The notes: generated by a model not told the origin, from the letters alone. Positions 26,019 to 35,456 are shown, counted from the first letter of the stretch. The stretch is DNA of 64,000 nt from Pedobacter xixiisoli (GCF_900215335.1 NZ_OCMT01000005.1:186001-250000); one strand, 5' to 3'. Numbers and translations are program-made.

Positions 26019-26149
26019 TTGGTGTGATTTATAAACTTTCGGTTAACTTACTGCTAAATTAAACTGTACAAAGTTGTGATAAAAAACGTTAAGATGTATG
26101 ACTATTATATAAAAGTTGCGAATAAAATGATTTAAATCACTTTCTTTTG

Positions 26150-26216
26150 GCCACAGATGTACGGATACAAATCTTAAAATTTCTTTTTACAATTTCACAT
26201 GTAAATAATCTGTGGC
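26150..26216. repeat. Inverted repeat GCCACAGAT / ATCTGTGGC
   Basis: Nine-base arms at 26150-26158 and 26208-26216 flank an A/T-rich middle, in the gap between the SDR gene stop and the cupin gene start. A related GCCACAG arm is seen in the rfbC terminator at 3905-3947, which may be coincidence. Confidence 0.55.
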
Positions 26217-26231
26217 TAATACTTATAAAAC

Positions 26232-27017
26232 CTAGGTAACTTTTGCTTTTTTAATGATTTTAGCAAAATAAGAAGGGAATAAACGTTTCAACAAAACGCC
26301 TTTCACTTCTTTGCCACCTATATAAACTTCGTCTTTTTTCTTTTCGATAGCCCGGATGATTTGCTTGGCACATTCTTCGGCTGGCATGCCATTTTCTTGT
26401 GCTTCATCCATTGTGCCTTGCTTGCTTCCATCTTCAGTTAAGGCATTAATGGTTACTTTGGTCTTAATAAAGCCTGGACAAGCTAGCAAAATGTGGATGT
26501 TAGGGTTGTCTAGTTCTATTCTTAAAGATTCGAAATAACCATGTAATGCATGTTTCGAAGCTGAATAAGCCGAACGCAACCTAGTACCAAATTTACCAAC
26601 TAAGCTGCTCACGCATACAATAGAACCCGTGTTTCGTTTTATCATTTGAGGAAGTACCGCCTTGCTTAAAATTACGGTACCCCAAAAATTGATATCCATG
26701 AAACGTTTTTCAGTTGCAAAATCAGTTTCTAAAGCTAGTGCCCGCTGACTGATACCACCGCTGTTAATCAAAATATCGATATGACCATAAATGCGAATTG
26801 CTTCTTGTGCTTTTGTGGTCAAGTTTTCGCTATCCTCCAAATCCAAAGAGAGTACATGTAAGTCAATTTGGTTTTTGCAGTTCTGTTTTACTCGAAAAAG
26901 TTCATCTCGGTTGCGTGAAGAAATGATCAGCTTTGCGCCGGCAGCACTTAATTCATAAACCAATGCCTCACCAATTCCTGAAGAAGCTCCTGTAATCCAA
27001 ACAACTTTATTTTTCAT
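26232..27017 (-). CDS. Short-chain dehydrogenase/reductase
   Basis: I start at the ATG at 27017 (MKNKVVWITGASSGIG), giving 261 residues, since the upstream in-frame ATG at 27038 lies deeper inside the preceding gene. The Rossmann NAD(P) motif TGASSGIG is at residues 9-16; INSGGIS replaces the usual NNAG; Ser in CVSSLVGKFG and YSASK supply the catalytic Ser-Tyr-Lys. The C-terminus KRLFPSYFAKIIKKAKV is basic and hydrophobic, as in membrane-associated SDRs. It overlaps the sterol-desaturase-like gene by 11 bases, suggesting joint action on a lipid substrate. Confidence 0.9.
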   Translation of the reverse strand: MKNKVVWITGASSGIGEALVYELSAAGAKLIISSRNRDELFRVKQNCKNQIDLHVLSLDLEDSENLTTKAQEAIRIYGHIDILINSGGISQRALALETDFATEKRFMDINFWGTVILSKAVLPQMIKRNTGSIVCVSSLVGKFGTRLRSAYSASKHALHGYFESLRIELDNPNIHILLACPGFIKTKVTINALTEDGSKQGTMDEAQENGMPAEECAKQIIRAIEKKKDEVYIGGKEVKGVLLKRLFPSYFAKIIKKAKVT

Positions 27018-27822
27018 GGGCAACAATAGTTTCAACAAGTTCTTGTTCTACAACAGTATCGGCCTCTGGTGCTTTTATTACTCTACTTTCAAACTTCTCG
27101 TCGTAATTAGCTCTCAAAGTTCCCATCCATCTGTCCCAAAAAAGAAAATACAAGCCATAATTGCCCGTAAAAAACTGATGGTGTTGGTTATGTGCTACAG
27201 AGGTATTTACCCACTTGCCAATTTTTGTTTTGTGTAAGCCTGCCGGATAAAGTTCGTAGCCTAAATGCCCATATACATTGTAAACAAACATCAGAAAGAA
27301 GAAAACAGACAAATGCGCCACGTGTACAGGCATGCAGAAAATGAAAATAATGAAGATTCCACTTTCAACCAATGCTTCTAATGGATGGAAAGCATAGGCA
27401 GTCCAAGGTGAAGGATTAGTAGTTTTATGATGGATTAAGTGAAACCACTTGAACAGTTTTGGATGGTGCATTATTCTGTGCGTCCAATAAAAATAAGTGT
27501 CGTGAACGAAGAACATGATTGGAAAAGCCAAGAAGAAATACACCCAGCCGTACTGTGAAATATCAGTGTATAAGGTGGTGTAAGGTCTTATTGCATCGTT
27601 TTCTAAAAATATAACTGGCTGCGCACCAAAAATTAGAATGGCAATAATAGAGTAAAAAATGTCTCTCTTGTAATCAGAAACTTTTTGTTTTTTGCTTTGT
27701 ATTTTCCTTCCACCAAGTTTTTTGCTGAACAGTACATAGAAAATTAAGAAAGCAAGGCCTGCAATTACGAAATATCTAATGGCCACCTCCAAAGAGAAAC
27801 TAATGAGCTTTTCCCAAGTCAT
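27007..27822 (-). CDS. Sterol desaturase / fatty acid hydroxylase family membrane enzyme
   Basis: A 271-residue integral membrane di-iron enzyme with about five hydrophobic segments. The eight-histidine signature is complete: HDTYFYWTHRIMHHP, FHLIHHKTTNPSPW, and HNQHHQFFTGNYG, plus an HP after WTAYAF. Enzymes of this superfamily hydroxylate or desaturate lipids, sterols or alkylglycerols using O2. It is the upstream gene of a two-gene unit with the SDR, with 11 bases of overlap. The lipid substrate is not predictable; a hopanoid, carotenoid or sphingolipid role would be speculation. Confidence 0.9.
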   Translation of the reverse strand: MTWEKLISFSLEVAIRYFVIAGLAFLIFYVLFSKKLGGRKIQSKKQKVSDYKRDIFYSIIAILIFGAQPVIFLENDAIRPYTTLYTDISQYGWVYFFLAFPIMFFVHDTYFYWTHRIMHHPKLFKWFHLIHHKTTNPSPWTAYAFHPLEALVESGIFIIFIFCMPVHVAHLSVFFFLMFVYNVYGHLGYELYPAGLHKTKIGKWVNTSVAHNQHHQFFTGNYGLYFLFWDRWMGTLRANYDEKFESRVIKAPEADTVVEQELVETIVAHEK

Positions 27823-27868
27823 AAAAGAATAATTTGTACAAAAGTACGCAAAAAACTACTAAAACATT

Positions 27869-29002
27869 TTATTCGTTTTCTGCAAAAAGCTCTGCTGCAA
27901 TGCCGTCTGCAAATAATTTTCCTTTATTAGTGAGTTTGATAATGTCGTCTTCTTTAAATAATTTCCCGTTGAAAATGAATGGTTTAGCTAATTTTTTAGT
28001 CTGTTCTGCATAGCTTCTGCCAAAATCTTTTTCTACTTTTTCTAGGTTTAAGCCCCACATGGTTCTTAGGGAAGTCATCACATACTCGTTAAACTTATCA
28101 GTTGTACTCAACTGTTCCAACGTTTCGGGCAACTGGCCTTTTGCAAGGCTTTCCATGTATTTTGCATTGTTGGCAACGTTGATATATCTATCGTATCCGT
28201 CAAAGCCGTGTGCCGAAGGACCAATTCCTAAATAGGGTACGCCTTTCCAATAATTAGTGTTGTGAACTGCATATTTTTGGGGCAAGCTGTAATTTGAAAT
28301 TTCGTAGTGCTCAAAACCATTTGACGTAACTGTATCAATCAGCATCATAAATTGATCAGCGCTTTGGTCGTCGCTCACATCTGGCTGTTTGCCTTTTTCA
28401 ATGGCGTGGGCTAAAGCTGTTCTCGGTTCTACAGTAAGCGAGTAAGCAGATAAATGTGGTATCTGGAGTTCGATAGCTGTTTGTATGTTGGTTTTCCACT
28501 TTTCGTTGGTGAGCAGGGGATAGCCGTAAATCAAATCAATAGTCAAGTTTTCAAAGCCTGCATCCTGACTTCTTTTGATGCAATCCGAAGCTTCTTGCGA
28601 GTTGTGCGCTCTGTTCATCCACACCAAATCCTCATTAAAAAAAGATTGCGTGCCAATGCTGAAACGATTCACGGGTAGTTTTCTAATTTGGCTAATTTTC
28701 AAAGCTGTTAAATCGTCGGGATTGGTTTCTATCGTGATTTCTGCATCAGAAGAAATAGAGAAATGCTTTTCTATGGTTGCCAAAATTTGCTGCAACGCTG
28801 CCGTTGGTAAAACTGAAGGTGTGCCACCGCCAAAATAGATGCTGCCAATTTGTTGGTGCTCTAATCTGTTTTTCTTAAGGATGATTTCCCTGCAAATTGC
28901 TTCCACCATCTCGTTCATATATTTTGTAGAGGTGGTAAAATGAAAATCGCAATAAGTACAAGCCTTTTTGCAAAAAGGAATATGGATATAGATGCCAGCC
29001 AT
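27869..29002 (-). CDS. hemW: Radical SAM heme chaperone HemW
   Basis: A 377-residue protein beginning MAGIYIHIPFCKKACTYCDF, the HemW radical-SAM cluster motif (CxxxCxxC followed by Asp-Phe). FGGGTPSVL, ETNPDDL, RFSIGTQSF, DLIYGYPL and the C-terminal LSTTDKFNEYVMTSLRTMWG complete the family pattern, with a winged-helix C-terminus (TNKGKLFADGIAAELF). HemW inserts heme into respiratory enzymes; older annotation calls it coproporphyrinogen III oxidase-like. I use the ATG at 29002 rather than a GTG two codons upstream. HemD is encoded 3 kb away on the other strand. Confidence 0.93.
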   Translation of the reverse strand: MAGIYIHIPFCKKACTYCDFHFTTSTKYMNEMVEAICREIILKKNRLEHQQIGSIYFGGGTPSVLPTAALQQILATIEKHFSISSDAEITIETNPDDLTALKISQIRKLPVNRFSIGTQSFFNEDLVWMNRAHNSQEASDCIKRSQDAGFENLTIDLIYGYPLLTNEKWKTNIQTAIELQIPHLSAYSLTVEPRTALAHAIEKGKQPDVSDDQSADQFMMLIDTVTSNGFEHYEISNYSLPQKYAVHNTNYWKGVPYLGIGPSAHGFDGYDRYINVANNAKYMESLAKGQLPETLEQLSTTDKFNEYVMTSLRTMWGLNLEKVEKDFGRSYAEQTKKLAKPFIFNGKLFKEDDIIKLTNKGKLFADGIAAELFAENE

Positions 29003-29079
29003 TGCCACAAAGGTAGGGTTAATGGGCTAAATTTTCTGGTAAGTAGAATTTTTATGCGCAATGTTGCTATTTTAGCAAT

Positions 29080-29358
29080 ATGATAACTGTAAACGAATAT
29101 TTTGACGGAGCCGTAAAGTCTCTAGGTTACGAAAACAATGGAAAATCTACCGTAGGCGTAATTGATGCCGGCGAATACGAATTTGGAACTTCTACCCACG
29201 AAACCATGATTATTGTAGAAGGTACAATGCAAGTTTTATTAGATGGGCAAACTGACTGGAAAAACTTTAATGCAGGAGAAAAATTTGAGGTAGACGCAAA
29301 TTCTTCTTTTAAAGTAAAAGTGGTAGGGCAGGTTTCTTACCTATGTAAATACAATTAG
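29080..29358 (+). CDS. ppnP: Pyrimidine/purine nucleoside phosphorylase PpnP
   Basis: A 92-residue single-domain cupin. VNEYFDGAVKSLGYEN at the start, KSTVGVIDAGEYEFGTSTHE, MIIVEGTMQVLLDG and GEKFEVDANSSFKVKV with SYLCKY at the end match the PpnP (formerly DUF1255/YaiE) family in sequence and length. It splits nucleosides by phosphorolysis in salvage. It starts about 78 bases from the divergent hemW and precedes the BamA-like gene by 45 bases. Confidence 0.93.
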   Translation: MITVNEYFDGAVKSLGYENNGKSTVGVIDAGEYEFGTSTHETMIIVEGTMQVLLDGQTDWKNFNAGEKFEVDANSSFKVKVVGQVSYLCKYN

Positions 29359-29403
29359 TATTTGCGTTAAACCTAATGCTTTTATTTACTTTTGAGAAAG
29401 TAT

Positions 29404-31134
29404 ATGAGGTTTATCATTTGGCTTATATTTTGTTTCTGCGGCGGAAGTATTTTTGCCCAACAAGGCTATAGGCTAAAGATTTCATTGCCAGATAATTTTA
29501 AGTCCCTATCGAAGGATTTTGAATTGCCGAAAGAAATTAAGGATAGTCTAGAAGTCTACAAAGAAGCGGATAAATTACTCTCTCAGTTGCAGTTTAAAGG
29601 GTACTTGTTGGCAGAGATTACTGCTTTAGATTTTCAAGGGAAAGAAGTTTCGCTAGCGATTAGGCCAAACCAGTTATACCAATGGGTTAAACTCTCTAGC
29701 GGAAATTTACCTTCTGCAGTTAAGCAGAGTGTGGGTTTTCGTGAAAGAAATTACGAAAGGGTAAATTTTGATGTTGAAGGTTTAACACAGCTATTTAAAA
29801 TACTATTAACGCATTACGAAAATAACGGATATCCATTCGCTAGTGTAAGCTTGCAACAAATTGAGATTGATACTGGCGCTATCTCAGCAAGAATTGAAGT
29901 AAAACCCAATCAAAAAATTCTATTTGATACATTACAGGTAGTAGGTACTGCTCAAATTGCACAAAAATATCTTCAGTCTTACCTCAATACCAAAAGCGGG
30001 ATGCTTTATTCTGAAAAAGCAATCTCTCAAATAGAAAATAGATTACGGGAATTGCCATTTTTAGAAGTTGTAAAGCCAACCGAAATAGTTTTCTCTACAG
30101 AAAAAGCTTCGGCTCGAATATTTATAAATAAAAAGAATGCAAACCAATTTGACGGTATTCTAGGACTACAGCAAAATGGAAGTTCTGGTAAAACGCAATT
30201 GGTGGGTAACTTAAAGCTTCATTTGCAAAATGCCTTTAAAAGGGGAGAGCAATTGAATTTTAATTATCAAGGTTTGGCACAACAGAGCCAATTGTTGGAT
30301 ATTAAAGCCGCTTTTCCTCATGTGCTCAATACAGATTTTGGTTTAAGTCCAAGCTTATACCTGTACAAGCAAGATTCGTCTTTTTTAAATGTAGATACTA
30401 AGTTAGGCTTCAATTACTTGCTAAAAGGAAACAATACTTTTCAGTTTTTTATAGAAAATCGCTCTACAAGCCTTTCTTCGGTAGAAGCTTACGAAAATGC
30501 AACAATACTGCCTGCAATTTTAGATGCTAGCACTACTTTTTACGGCTTAGGGTTAAATATCGAAAATCTAGATTACAGGTACAATCCGCAAAAAGGTTAC
30601 AGTATTTCATTTGATGCTGCGGTTGGAAGTAAGAAGATTAAACGTAATGCGGCCATTCCAGAGAATTTATACCAAGGGATACCGCTAAGTAGCACATCTT
30701 ATCGATGGTTCAGTCAAATCAACTATTATGTGCCCTTGGCTAAGCAGCTGGTTTTTACTGCATCCAATCAAACAGCTTTCCTTAGTGGTAAGTATTTGTT
30801 AGATAATGAGGTTTTTCGCATCGGCGGACAAAGAAGCCTTCGGGGTTTTAACGAACTATCCATATTGGCAACAGGTTACACCATCGGTAATGCCGAGATA
30901 AGATATTTGTTAGAGCAAAATTCATTTTTATTCGCATTTTACAACCAAGCTTATCTTCAACATAAAACCGCTAAACTAGATTATGCTGATTTTCCTTTGG
31001 GTTTTGGGGCTGGCGTTAACTTCGAAACTAACCTCGGAATTCTTTCTGTGAGTTATGCTTTAGGGAAACAAAAAAATAATCCATTAAATTTGCGCCAAGG
31101 AAAAATACACTTCGGTATAACCGCACTATTTTAA
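29404..31134 (+). CDS. BamA/TamA-family outer-membrane protein
   Basis: A 576-residue protein (ATG at 29404; an upstream in-frame TTG exists) with a signal peptide ending near FAQQGY, POTRA-like repeats over about residues 20-250 (LLTHYENNGYPFASVSLQQI, VVGTAQIAQKYLQSYLNTKS) and a C-terminal beta-barrel of the Omp85 type ending in a terminal aromatic (GITALF). FRIGGQRSLRGFNE is the Omp85 barrel Arg-Gly-Phe motif of loop 6. Being shorter than BamA, it is more like TamA or a Bacteroidota-specific Omp85. It abuts DUF4271 with one base between. Confidence 0.88.
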   Translation: MRFIIWLIFCFCGGSIFAQQGYRLKISLPDNFKSLSKDFELPKEIKDSLEVYKEADKLLSQLQFKGYLLAEITALDFQGKEVSLAIRPNQLYQWVKLSSGNLPSAVKQSVGFRERNYERVNFDVEGLTQLFKILLTHYENNGYPFASVSLQQIEIDTGAISARIEVKPNQKILFDTLQVVGTAQIAQKYLQSYLNTKSGMLYSEKAISQIENRLRELPFLEVVKPTEIVFSTEKASARIFINKKNANQFDGILGLQQNGSSGKTQLVGNLKLHLQNAFKRGEQLNFNYQGLAQQSQLLDIKAAFPHVLNTDFGLSPSLYLYKQDSSFLNVDTKLGFNYLLKGNNTFQFFIENRSTSLSSVEAYENATILPAILDASTTFYGLGLNIENLDYRYNPQKGYSISFDAAVGSKKIKRNAAIPENLYQGIPLSSTSYRWFSQINYYVPLAKQLVFTASNQTAFLSGKYLLDNEVFRIGGQRSLRGFNELSILATGYTIGNAEIRYLLEQNSFLFAFYNQAYLQHKTAKLDYADFPLGFGAGVNFETNLGILSVSYALGKQKNNPLNLRQGKIHFGITALF

Positions 31135-31135
31135 A

Positions 31136-32098
31136 ATGGCTAAGAAAAACTTATTGTTTCTTGTTTTTACAGTATTGATGGTCGCTGCTCAGGCGCAGGT
31201 AACAACAAAGGTCGATACCCTAAACAATGCCATTCCTTTACAAGATAGTTTAACCATTATAGACACTGCTAATGTGGTAGCTATAGATACGCTAACGCCA
31301 GATATTCTGAAGATTAGAGATTCGTTAACCAATGCAAAATGGCTCGATAGTTTAAATGCTGGTTATGGTTTCGAAGTTTTCTCATTAAAAAAATGGATTG
31401 AATTGGCAGGCAACTCCCAGGAAAAAGTAGTGTATCAGCATGGAGATTTGTTGCCAAAAGGCGATGTCTGGGTGTTAGGTATCATCGGTTTTTTGTTGGT
31501 GCTTTTTGCAATTCTAAAAAATACTTTTGGTAAGCAACTCAGTGCAGTGGTACAATCTTTTTATAGCAATAGGGCGCTCATTAATCTTAATAAGGAAGAT
31601 AATTTGGTTACTTCCTGGTCGTTTTTATTGTTATTTATCCAGTTCGGCTTTACCATAGGGATGTTCTTTTATCTTGCTGCGCAATATCGGGGCTTGCCGC
31701 AGGTTCATCAAGGTGGGTTTACATTTTTCGTCACCATATCGGTAATCGTGATTTTATTATATCTACTAAAAATAGTTTGTTTACGATTTATCGGATTTGT
31801 GTTTGATGTGCAGCGGGCACTCCACCAATATGTGTCAATATTATATTTAAGTTATTTTAATACTTCTTTATTGTTTGTCCCAATTATCATTGCTTTTGCG
31901 CTTTCTGCGAAAGAATATGGCTCTGGTTATATCTTCTTGGGTGTATCTGCACTAATTCTAATCTTTGTTTTTCAGTTTATAAGGGCGGCAATAAATATTT
32001 TATCACAATATAGGTTTCCTAAATTGTATTTATTTTTGTACTTTTGCACCCTCGAAATTTGCCCTATATTGATATTAATCAAGGCAATAGGGTTATAA
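31136..32098 (+). CDS. DUF4271 membrane protein
   Basis: A 320-residue protein with a signal-like N-terminus, an Asp/Thr-rich exported segment (residues 22-110) and about six transmembrane helices from residue 115 onward. The membrane domain features LINLNKEDNLVTSWSFLLLF, GFVFDVQRALHQYVSILYLS and the C-terminal FLYFCTLEICPILILIKAIG, with conserved Glu and Cys, as in DUF4271. The family is commonly the neighbour of hemD in Bacteroidota, as here, where the hemD frame begins directly after the stop. Function unknown. Confidence 0.85.
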   Translation: MAKKNLLFLVFTVLMVAAQAQVTTKVDTLNNAIPLQDSLTIIDTANVVAIDTLTPDILKIRDSLTNAKWLDSLNAGYGFEVFSLKKWIELAGNSQEKVVYQHGDLLPKGDVWVLGIIGFLLVLFAILKNTFGKQLSAVVQSFYSNRALINLNKEDNLVTSWSFLLLFIQFGFTIGMFFYLAAQYRGLPQVHQGGFTFFVTISVIVILLYLLKIVCLRFIGFVFDVQRALHQYVSILYLSYFNTSLLFVPIIIAFALSAKEYGSGYIFLGVSALILIFVFQFIRAAINILSQYRFPKLYLFLYFCTLEICPILILIKAIGL

Positions 32099-32113
32099 GT
32101 GCTAATTAGGAAA

Positions 32114-32881
32114 ATGCAAGAAAACAACGAAAGACTACGCAAGGTAAAAAGCATATTGGTAACCCTGCCTAAGCCAGAAACTGAAAAGTCCCCATATTTT
32201 GATTTAGCAAAGAAGTATAATCTAAAGATAGATTTCCGCTCTTTTATTCACGTAGAAGGCGTTCCTGCTAAAGATTTTAGAAAAGAAAAAATTAACCTAG
32301 CTGATTTTACTGCTGTAGTTTTTACAAGTAGAAACGCCGTGGATCATTTCTTCAGGATTTGTGAGGAGATGAGGTTTGAGGTTTCCGTTAATTTGAAGTA
32401 CTTCTGTATCTCAGAATCTACTGCACTATACTTGCAAAAGTATATTCAATATAGAAAGCGTAAAATATTCTTCGGTAAGCAAACTGCTGCCGATTTAGCA
32501 GAGGTGCTGAAAAAACATGCTACTGAAAAATTCTTGTACCCTTGTTCGGATGTGGCTACAGAGGATACCATGAATTTCCTTCAAAAGAACGGTTACGATG
32601 TAACCCCTGCTGTATTGTTCAGAACAGTAGTAAGTGATTTGTCAGACCTTGCTGATGTATTTTATGATGTGTTGGCATTCTTCAGTCCTTCGAGTATTCA
32701 GTCGCTGTATACAAATTTCCCCAAATTTCTACAAAACAATACAAGGATAGCAACTTTTGGTTTAAATACTCAAAAAGCAGTAGCTGATAATGGGCTAATT
32801 GTTGATATCGCAGCTCCAAATCCTGAGGCTCCATCTATGATTATGGCTTTAGAGAATTACATCAAGAAGTCTAACAAGTAA
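32114..32881 (+). CDS. hemD: Uroporphyrinogen-III synthase
   Basis: A 255-residue enzyme that cyclises hydroxymethylbilane with inversion of ring D in heme synthesis. ILVTLPKPE at the start, FTAVVFTSRNAVDHFF, FCISESTALYLQ, FLYPCSDVATEDTMNFLQKN and VLAFFSPSSIQSLYTNFP with IATFGLNTQKAVADNG match HemD, a poorly conserved family recognised by these spaced motifs. I choose the ATG at 32114, preceded by AGGAAA; a GTG at 32099 directly after the DUF4271 stop is an alternative. Confidence 0.9.
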   Translation: MQENNERLRKVKSILVTLPKPETEKSPYFDLAKKYNLKIDFRSFIHVEGVPAKDFRKEKINLADFTAVVFTSRNAVDHFFRICEEMRFEVSVNLKYFCISESTALYLQKYIQYRKRKIFFGKQTAADLAEVLKKHATEKFLYPCSDVATEDTMNFLQKNGYDVTPAVLFRTVVSDLSDLADVFYDVLAFFSPSSIQSLYTNFPKFLQNNTRIATFGLNTQKAVADNGLIVDIAAPNPEAPSMIMALENYIKKSNK

Positions 32882-33234
32882 TTCTATAAAAATACCCATC
32901 TATAGGTGTTGATAAGCAATCTGTTATCTGGTAAGGCGTTATAAATGATTGATGTTTTTGCTTTATTCACAATAAAGTAAGGTTTGTAACGTTAATCTGT
33001 ACTGATTATCAGGTAACGGGTATATAAAGTCGTTTTATTTGATGATTAGCGTAGGTTTGTTGGTCAAGTAATAAAGCCGGTTTTTCGTGTTTTGGCTTTT
33101 AAAACCTTCAGTTTTGAGATTAACGAAATGTTAATAAAAAAAATCACTCTTAAAAAGTGTGGATTTTTTTGTGCGAATAGTTGTTAATATCAATGTTAAT
33201 TAATAAAATTGCTGTAAAATTGCTTAGACGAAAT
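32882..33234. other. Gene-free region upstream of gldK
   Basis: About 353 A/T-rich bases with no supported gene. A terminator-like imperfect hairpin lies at 33136-33170; the part beyond it should hold the gldKLMN promoter. A TAAAATTG sequence at 33215-33222, 13 bases before the gldK ATG, loosely resembles a -7 element. No riboswitch-like structure was recognised. Confidence 0.5.
33136..33170 (+). terminator. Possible terminator after hemD
   Basis: AAAAAAATCACTCTT and AAGTGTGGATTTTTTT form an A/T-rich imperfect stem ending in a T-run, between hemD and gldK. Confidence 0.4.
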
Positions 33235-34554
33235 ATGAAGAAACTATACTTTCTTGCCGTTACCCTGCTTTCTTTAATGCTTTCGAGCTGTGGAAAAGGC
33301 GGTCAAGGGGAATTGGTCGGTGCCTATAACAGAAAATTCAAAAATACGGCAATCCCTTTGGGAATGGTTTATGTTCCTGGTGGTCGAAACCTTTTGGGAA
33401 TGACTGATGAAGATATTACGTTTTATCAGGGCAAACAAAGTAAGATGGTTTCTATGAGCCCTTTCTTTATGGACCAAACCGAAATTACAAATGCGGAATA
33501 TAGACAATTTGTAAATTGGGTGAGAGATTCGGTAGCAATCACCAAAGGCAATATTGATGATTATTTCATTAAGCCAAAAGCAAATGCAGCCGCTGGTCCA
33601 GCCAAATTCAAAAATATTGATTGGAAAAAGGTCGGAAATGGTTCTAATCTATGGCGTAATAAAAAACCTGACGTACAAACAAAATTAAAAACGATGTACG
33701 TTAATGACAATTTATCTAGTTTTACTCAAGGTAAAAATGATAAAGATCTTGATATCAAATTACTGAGATACGCTTTTGTAGAAAAAAACCTAGATAGAGC
33801 AGTTGAAAATGCTGGTGTAGCAGAAAGACAGCGTATCGATGATTACGATATCTATACGGATAGTCCAACACCAGGAAAAATTAATGAATTCCCTTCTATC
33901 ATGGTTTATCCAGATACCTTGGTTTGGAGAAAAGATTATACCTACGATTATAATGATCCTATGGTTGAGGGTTATTTTAACCACCCTTCTTATGATAAAT
34001 ATCCTGTAGTTGGTGTAACTTGGGATCAATCTAGAGCTTTTAGCAATTGGCGTACACAGTTCTACGAAAATGTAGCACGTCAAAGAAAACTTCCTGCCAA
34101 TTCAAGGTTGAAATACGATTTGCCAACAGAATCCGAATTTGAATATGCAGCACGTGGTGGCAGAACACAAACCAAGTATCCTTGGGGTGGTCCATACATT
34201 ATGAATGCGAAAGGTTGCTTGCAAGCTAACTTTAAAGTTGGTAGAGGTAACTATGCTGATGATGGTGCGCTTTATACTGTGGAGGCTAAAGCTTATTTGC
34301 CTAACGATTACGGTTTATATAACATGGCTGGAAACGTAGCAGAATGGACTTTAAACTCTTATAATACTTCTTTGCCAGAAGACAGAAACCCAATTTTTAG
34401 AAAAGGAACCCGTAAAACAGTTAAAGGCGGTTCTTGGAAAGATATAGGCTTTTTCCTTCAAAATTCTGTAGCACAGTACGAGTATCAGAATGTGCCAAGA
34501 TCTTACATTGGTTTCAGATGTGTATCTCACTATCCTGGAAACAGATTAATGTAG
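33235..34554 (+). CDS. gldK: T9SS/gliding lipoprotein GldK (PorK)
   Basis: I start at the ATG at 33235, giving 439 residues and a lipoprotein signal (MKKLYFLAVTLLSLMLSSC, Cys19). The body is a formylglycine-generating-enzyme-like (sulfatase-modifying factor) domain: MVYVPGGRNLLGM, FFMDQTEITNAEYRQFVNWV, PVVGVTWDQSRAFSNW, LPTESEFEYAARGG, MAGNVAEWT, VKGGSWKD and IGFRCVSHYPG. GldK forms periplasmic outer-membrane rings with GldN in the type IX secretion system. It heads the gldKLMN cluster, in the standard order. Confidence 0.95.
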   Translation: MKKLYFLAVTLLSLMLSSCGKGGQGELVGAYNRKFKNTAIPLGMVYVPGGRNLLGMTDEDITFYQGKQSKMVSMSPFFMDQTEITNAEYRQFVNWVRDSVAITKGNIDDYFIKPKANAAAGPAKFKNIDWKKVGNGSNLWRNKKPDVQTKLKTMYVNDNLSSFTQGKNDKDLDIKLLRYAFVEKNLDRAVENAGVAERQRIDDYDIYTDSPTPGKINEFPSIMVYPDTLVWRKDYTYDYNDPMVEGYFNHPSYDKYPVVGVTWDQSRAFSNWRTQFYENVARQRKLPANSRLKYDLPTESEFEYAARGGRTQTKYPWGGPYIMNAKGCLQANFKVGRGNYADDGALYTVEAKAYLPNDYGLYNMAGNVAEWTLNSYNTSLPEDRNPIFRKGTRKTVKGGSWKDIGFFLQNSVAQYEYQNVPRSYIGFRCVSHYPGNRLM

Positions 34555-34613
34555 CTTTTTCCAAAAAAAATATAATATAAAAACCAAAAAACTAAAATTA
34601 ACTATTAAGAACT

Positions 34614-35420
34614 ATGGCCGGAAAATTTGCCACTCAAGAAGCTAAATTACACCTTGCAACCTCTGTGGGTGCAGCTATCGTAATTGTTGGTGCATTATTT
34701 AAAATCCTTCACTTGGGAGGTATTTGGGGAAGTATTATGATTGGTGTGGGACTAGGTGTAGAAGCATTTCTATTCTTATTAGGAGGTTTCTTTCCACCAC
34801 ACGCAGATGTAGAATGGGATAAAGTTTATCCGCAATTGCGTAAAGATGGTAAGCCTACACCTCAAGATGCAATTCCGCAGGCTGCTCCAGTTAATGTTGG
34901 TGCAACAGGTGCTTTGGATAAATTGGTTAATGAAAAAATTGGTCCAGAATTGATAGAAAGCTTAGGTAACGGTTTACGTACCTTCGGAGATAAAGTTGCA
35001 AATATTTCTAAGGTAGCAGATGCTTCTATTGCTACTACGGAGTTTACAGATAAAGTAAAAGGTGCTAGTGATAGCCTTGGAAACATGAATAATGCCTTTG
35101 GCAAAGCTACAGAGCAATTGGCTGCATTAGGAGCTAGTCATGCTGATTCTAAAGCTTACCATGAGCAAGTAAATAACTTGGCTAAAAACTTATCGGCATT
35201 AAATGCAGTATATGAGTTAGAGCTACAAGATTCTAGCGCTCACTTAAAATCAATGAATAAATTTTACCAAAACTTGGCTTTAACCATGAACAACTTCAAC
35301 GATTCTATGGAAGATTCGAAGCAGTTCAAAGAAGAAGTTGGTAAACTAGCTAAAAACTTATCGTCGTTAAATGCTATTTATGGCAACATGTTAACGGCAA
35401 TGAATCAACCACGTGCATAA
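34614..35420 (+). CDS. gldL: T9SS/gliding motor protein GldL (PorL)
   Basis: A 268-residue inner-membrane protein with two N-terminal helices (about residues 15-34 and 37-58): AIVIVGALFKILHLGG and GVGLGVEAFLFLLGGFFPP. The intramembrane Glu50 corresponds to the Glu that is implicated in proton-driven motor function in other GldL proteins. The cytosolic remainder is an Ala/Asn/Lys-rich coiled region containing a near-repeat, VNNLAKNLSALNAVYELEL and VGKLAKNLSSLNAIYGNML. GldL with GldM forms the rotary motor that powers secretion and gliding. Confidence 0.95.
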   Translation: MAGKFATQEAKLHLATSVGAAIVIVGALFKILHLGGIWGSIMIGVGLGVEAFLFLLGGFFPPHADVEWDKVYPQLRKDGKPTPQDAIPQAAPVNVGATGALDKLVNEKIGPELIESLGNGLRTFGDKVANISKVADASIATTEFTDKVKGASDSLGNMNNAFGKATEQLAALGASHADSKAYHEQVNNLAKNLSALNAVYELELQDSSAHLKSMNKFYQNLALTMNNFNDSMEDSKQFKEEVGKLAKNLSSLNAIYGNMLTAMNQPRA

Positions 35421-35456
35421 TCAGTCATATTATTAACTATTAAATATTGAGATAAT

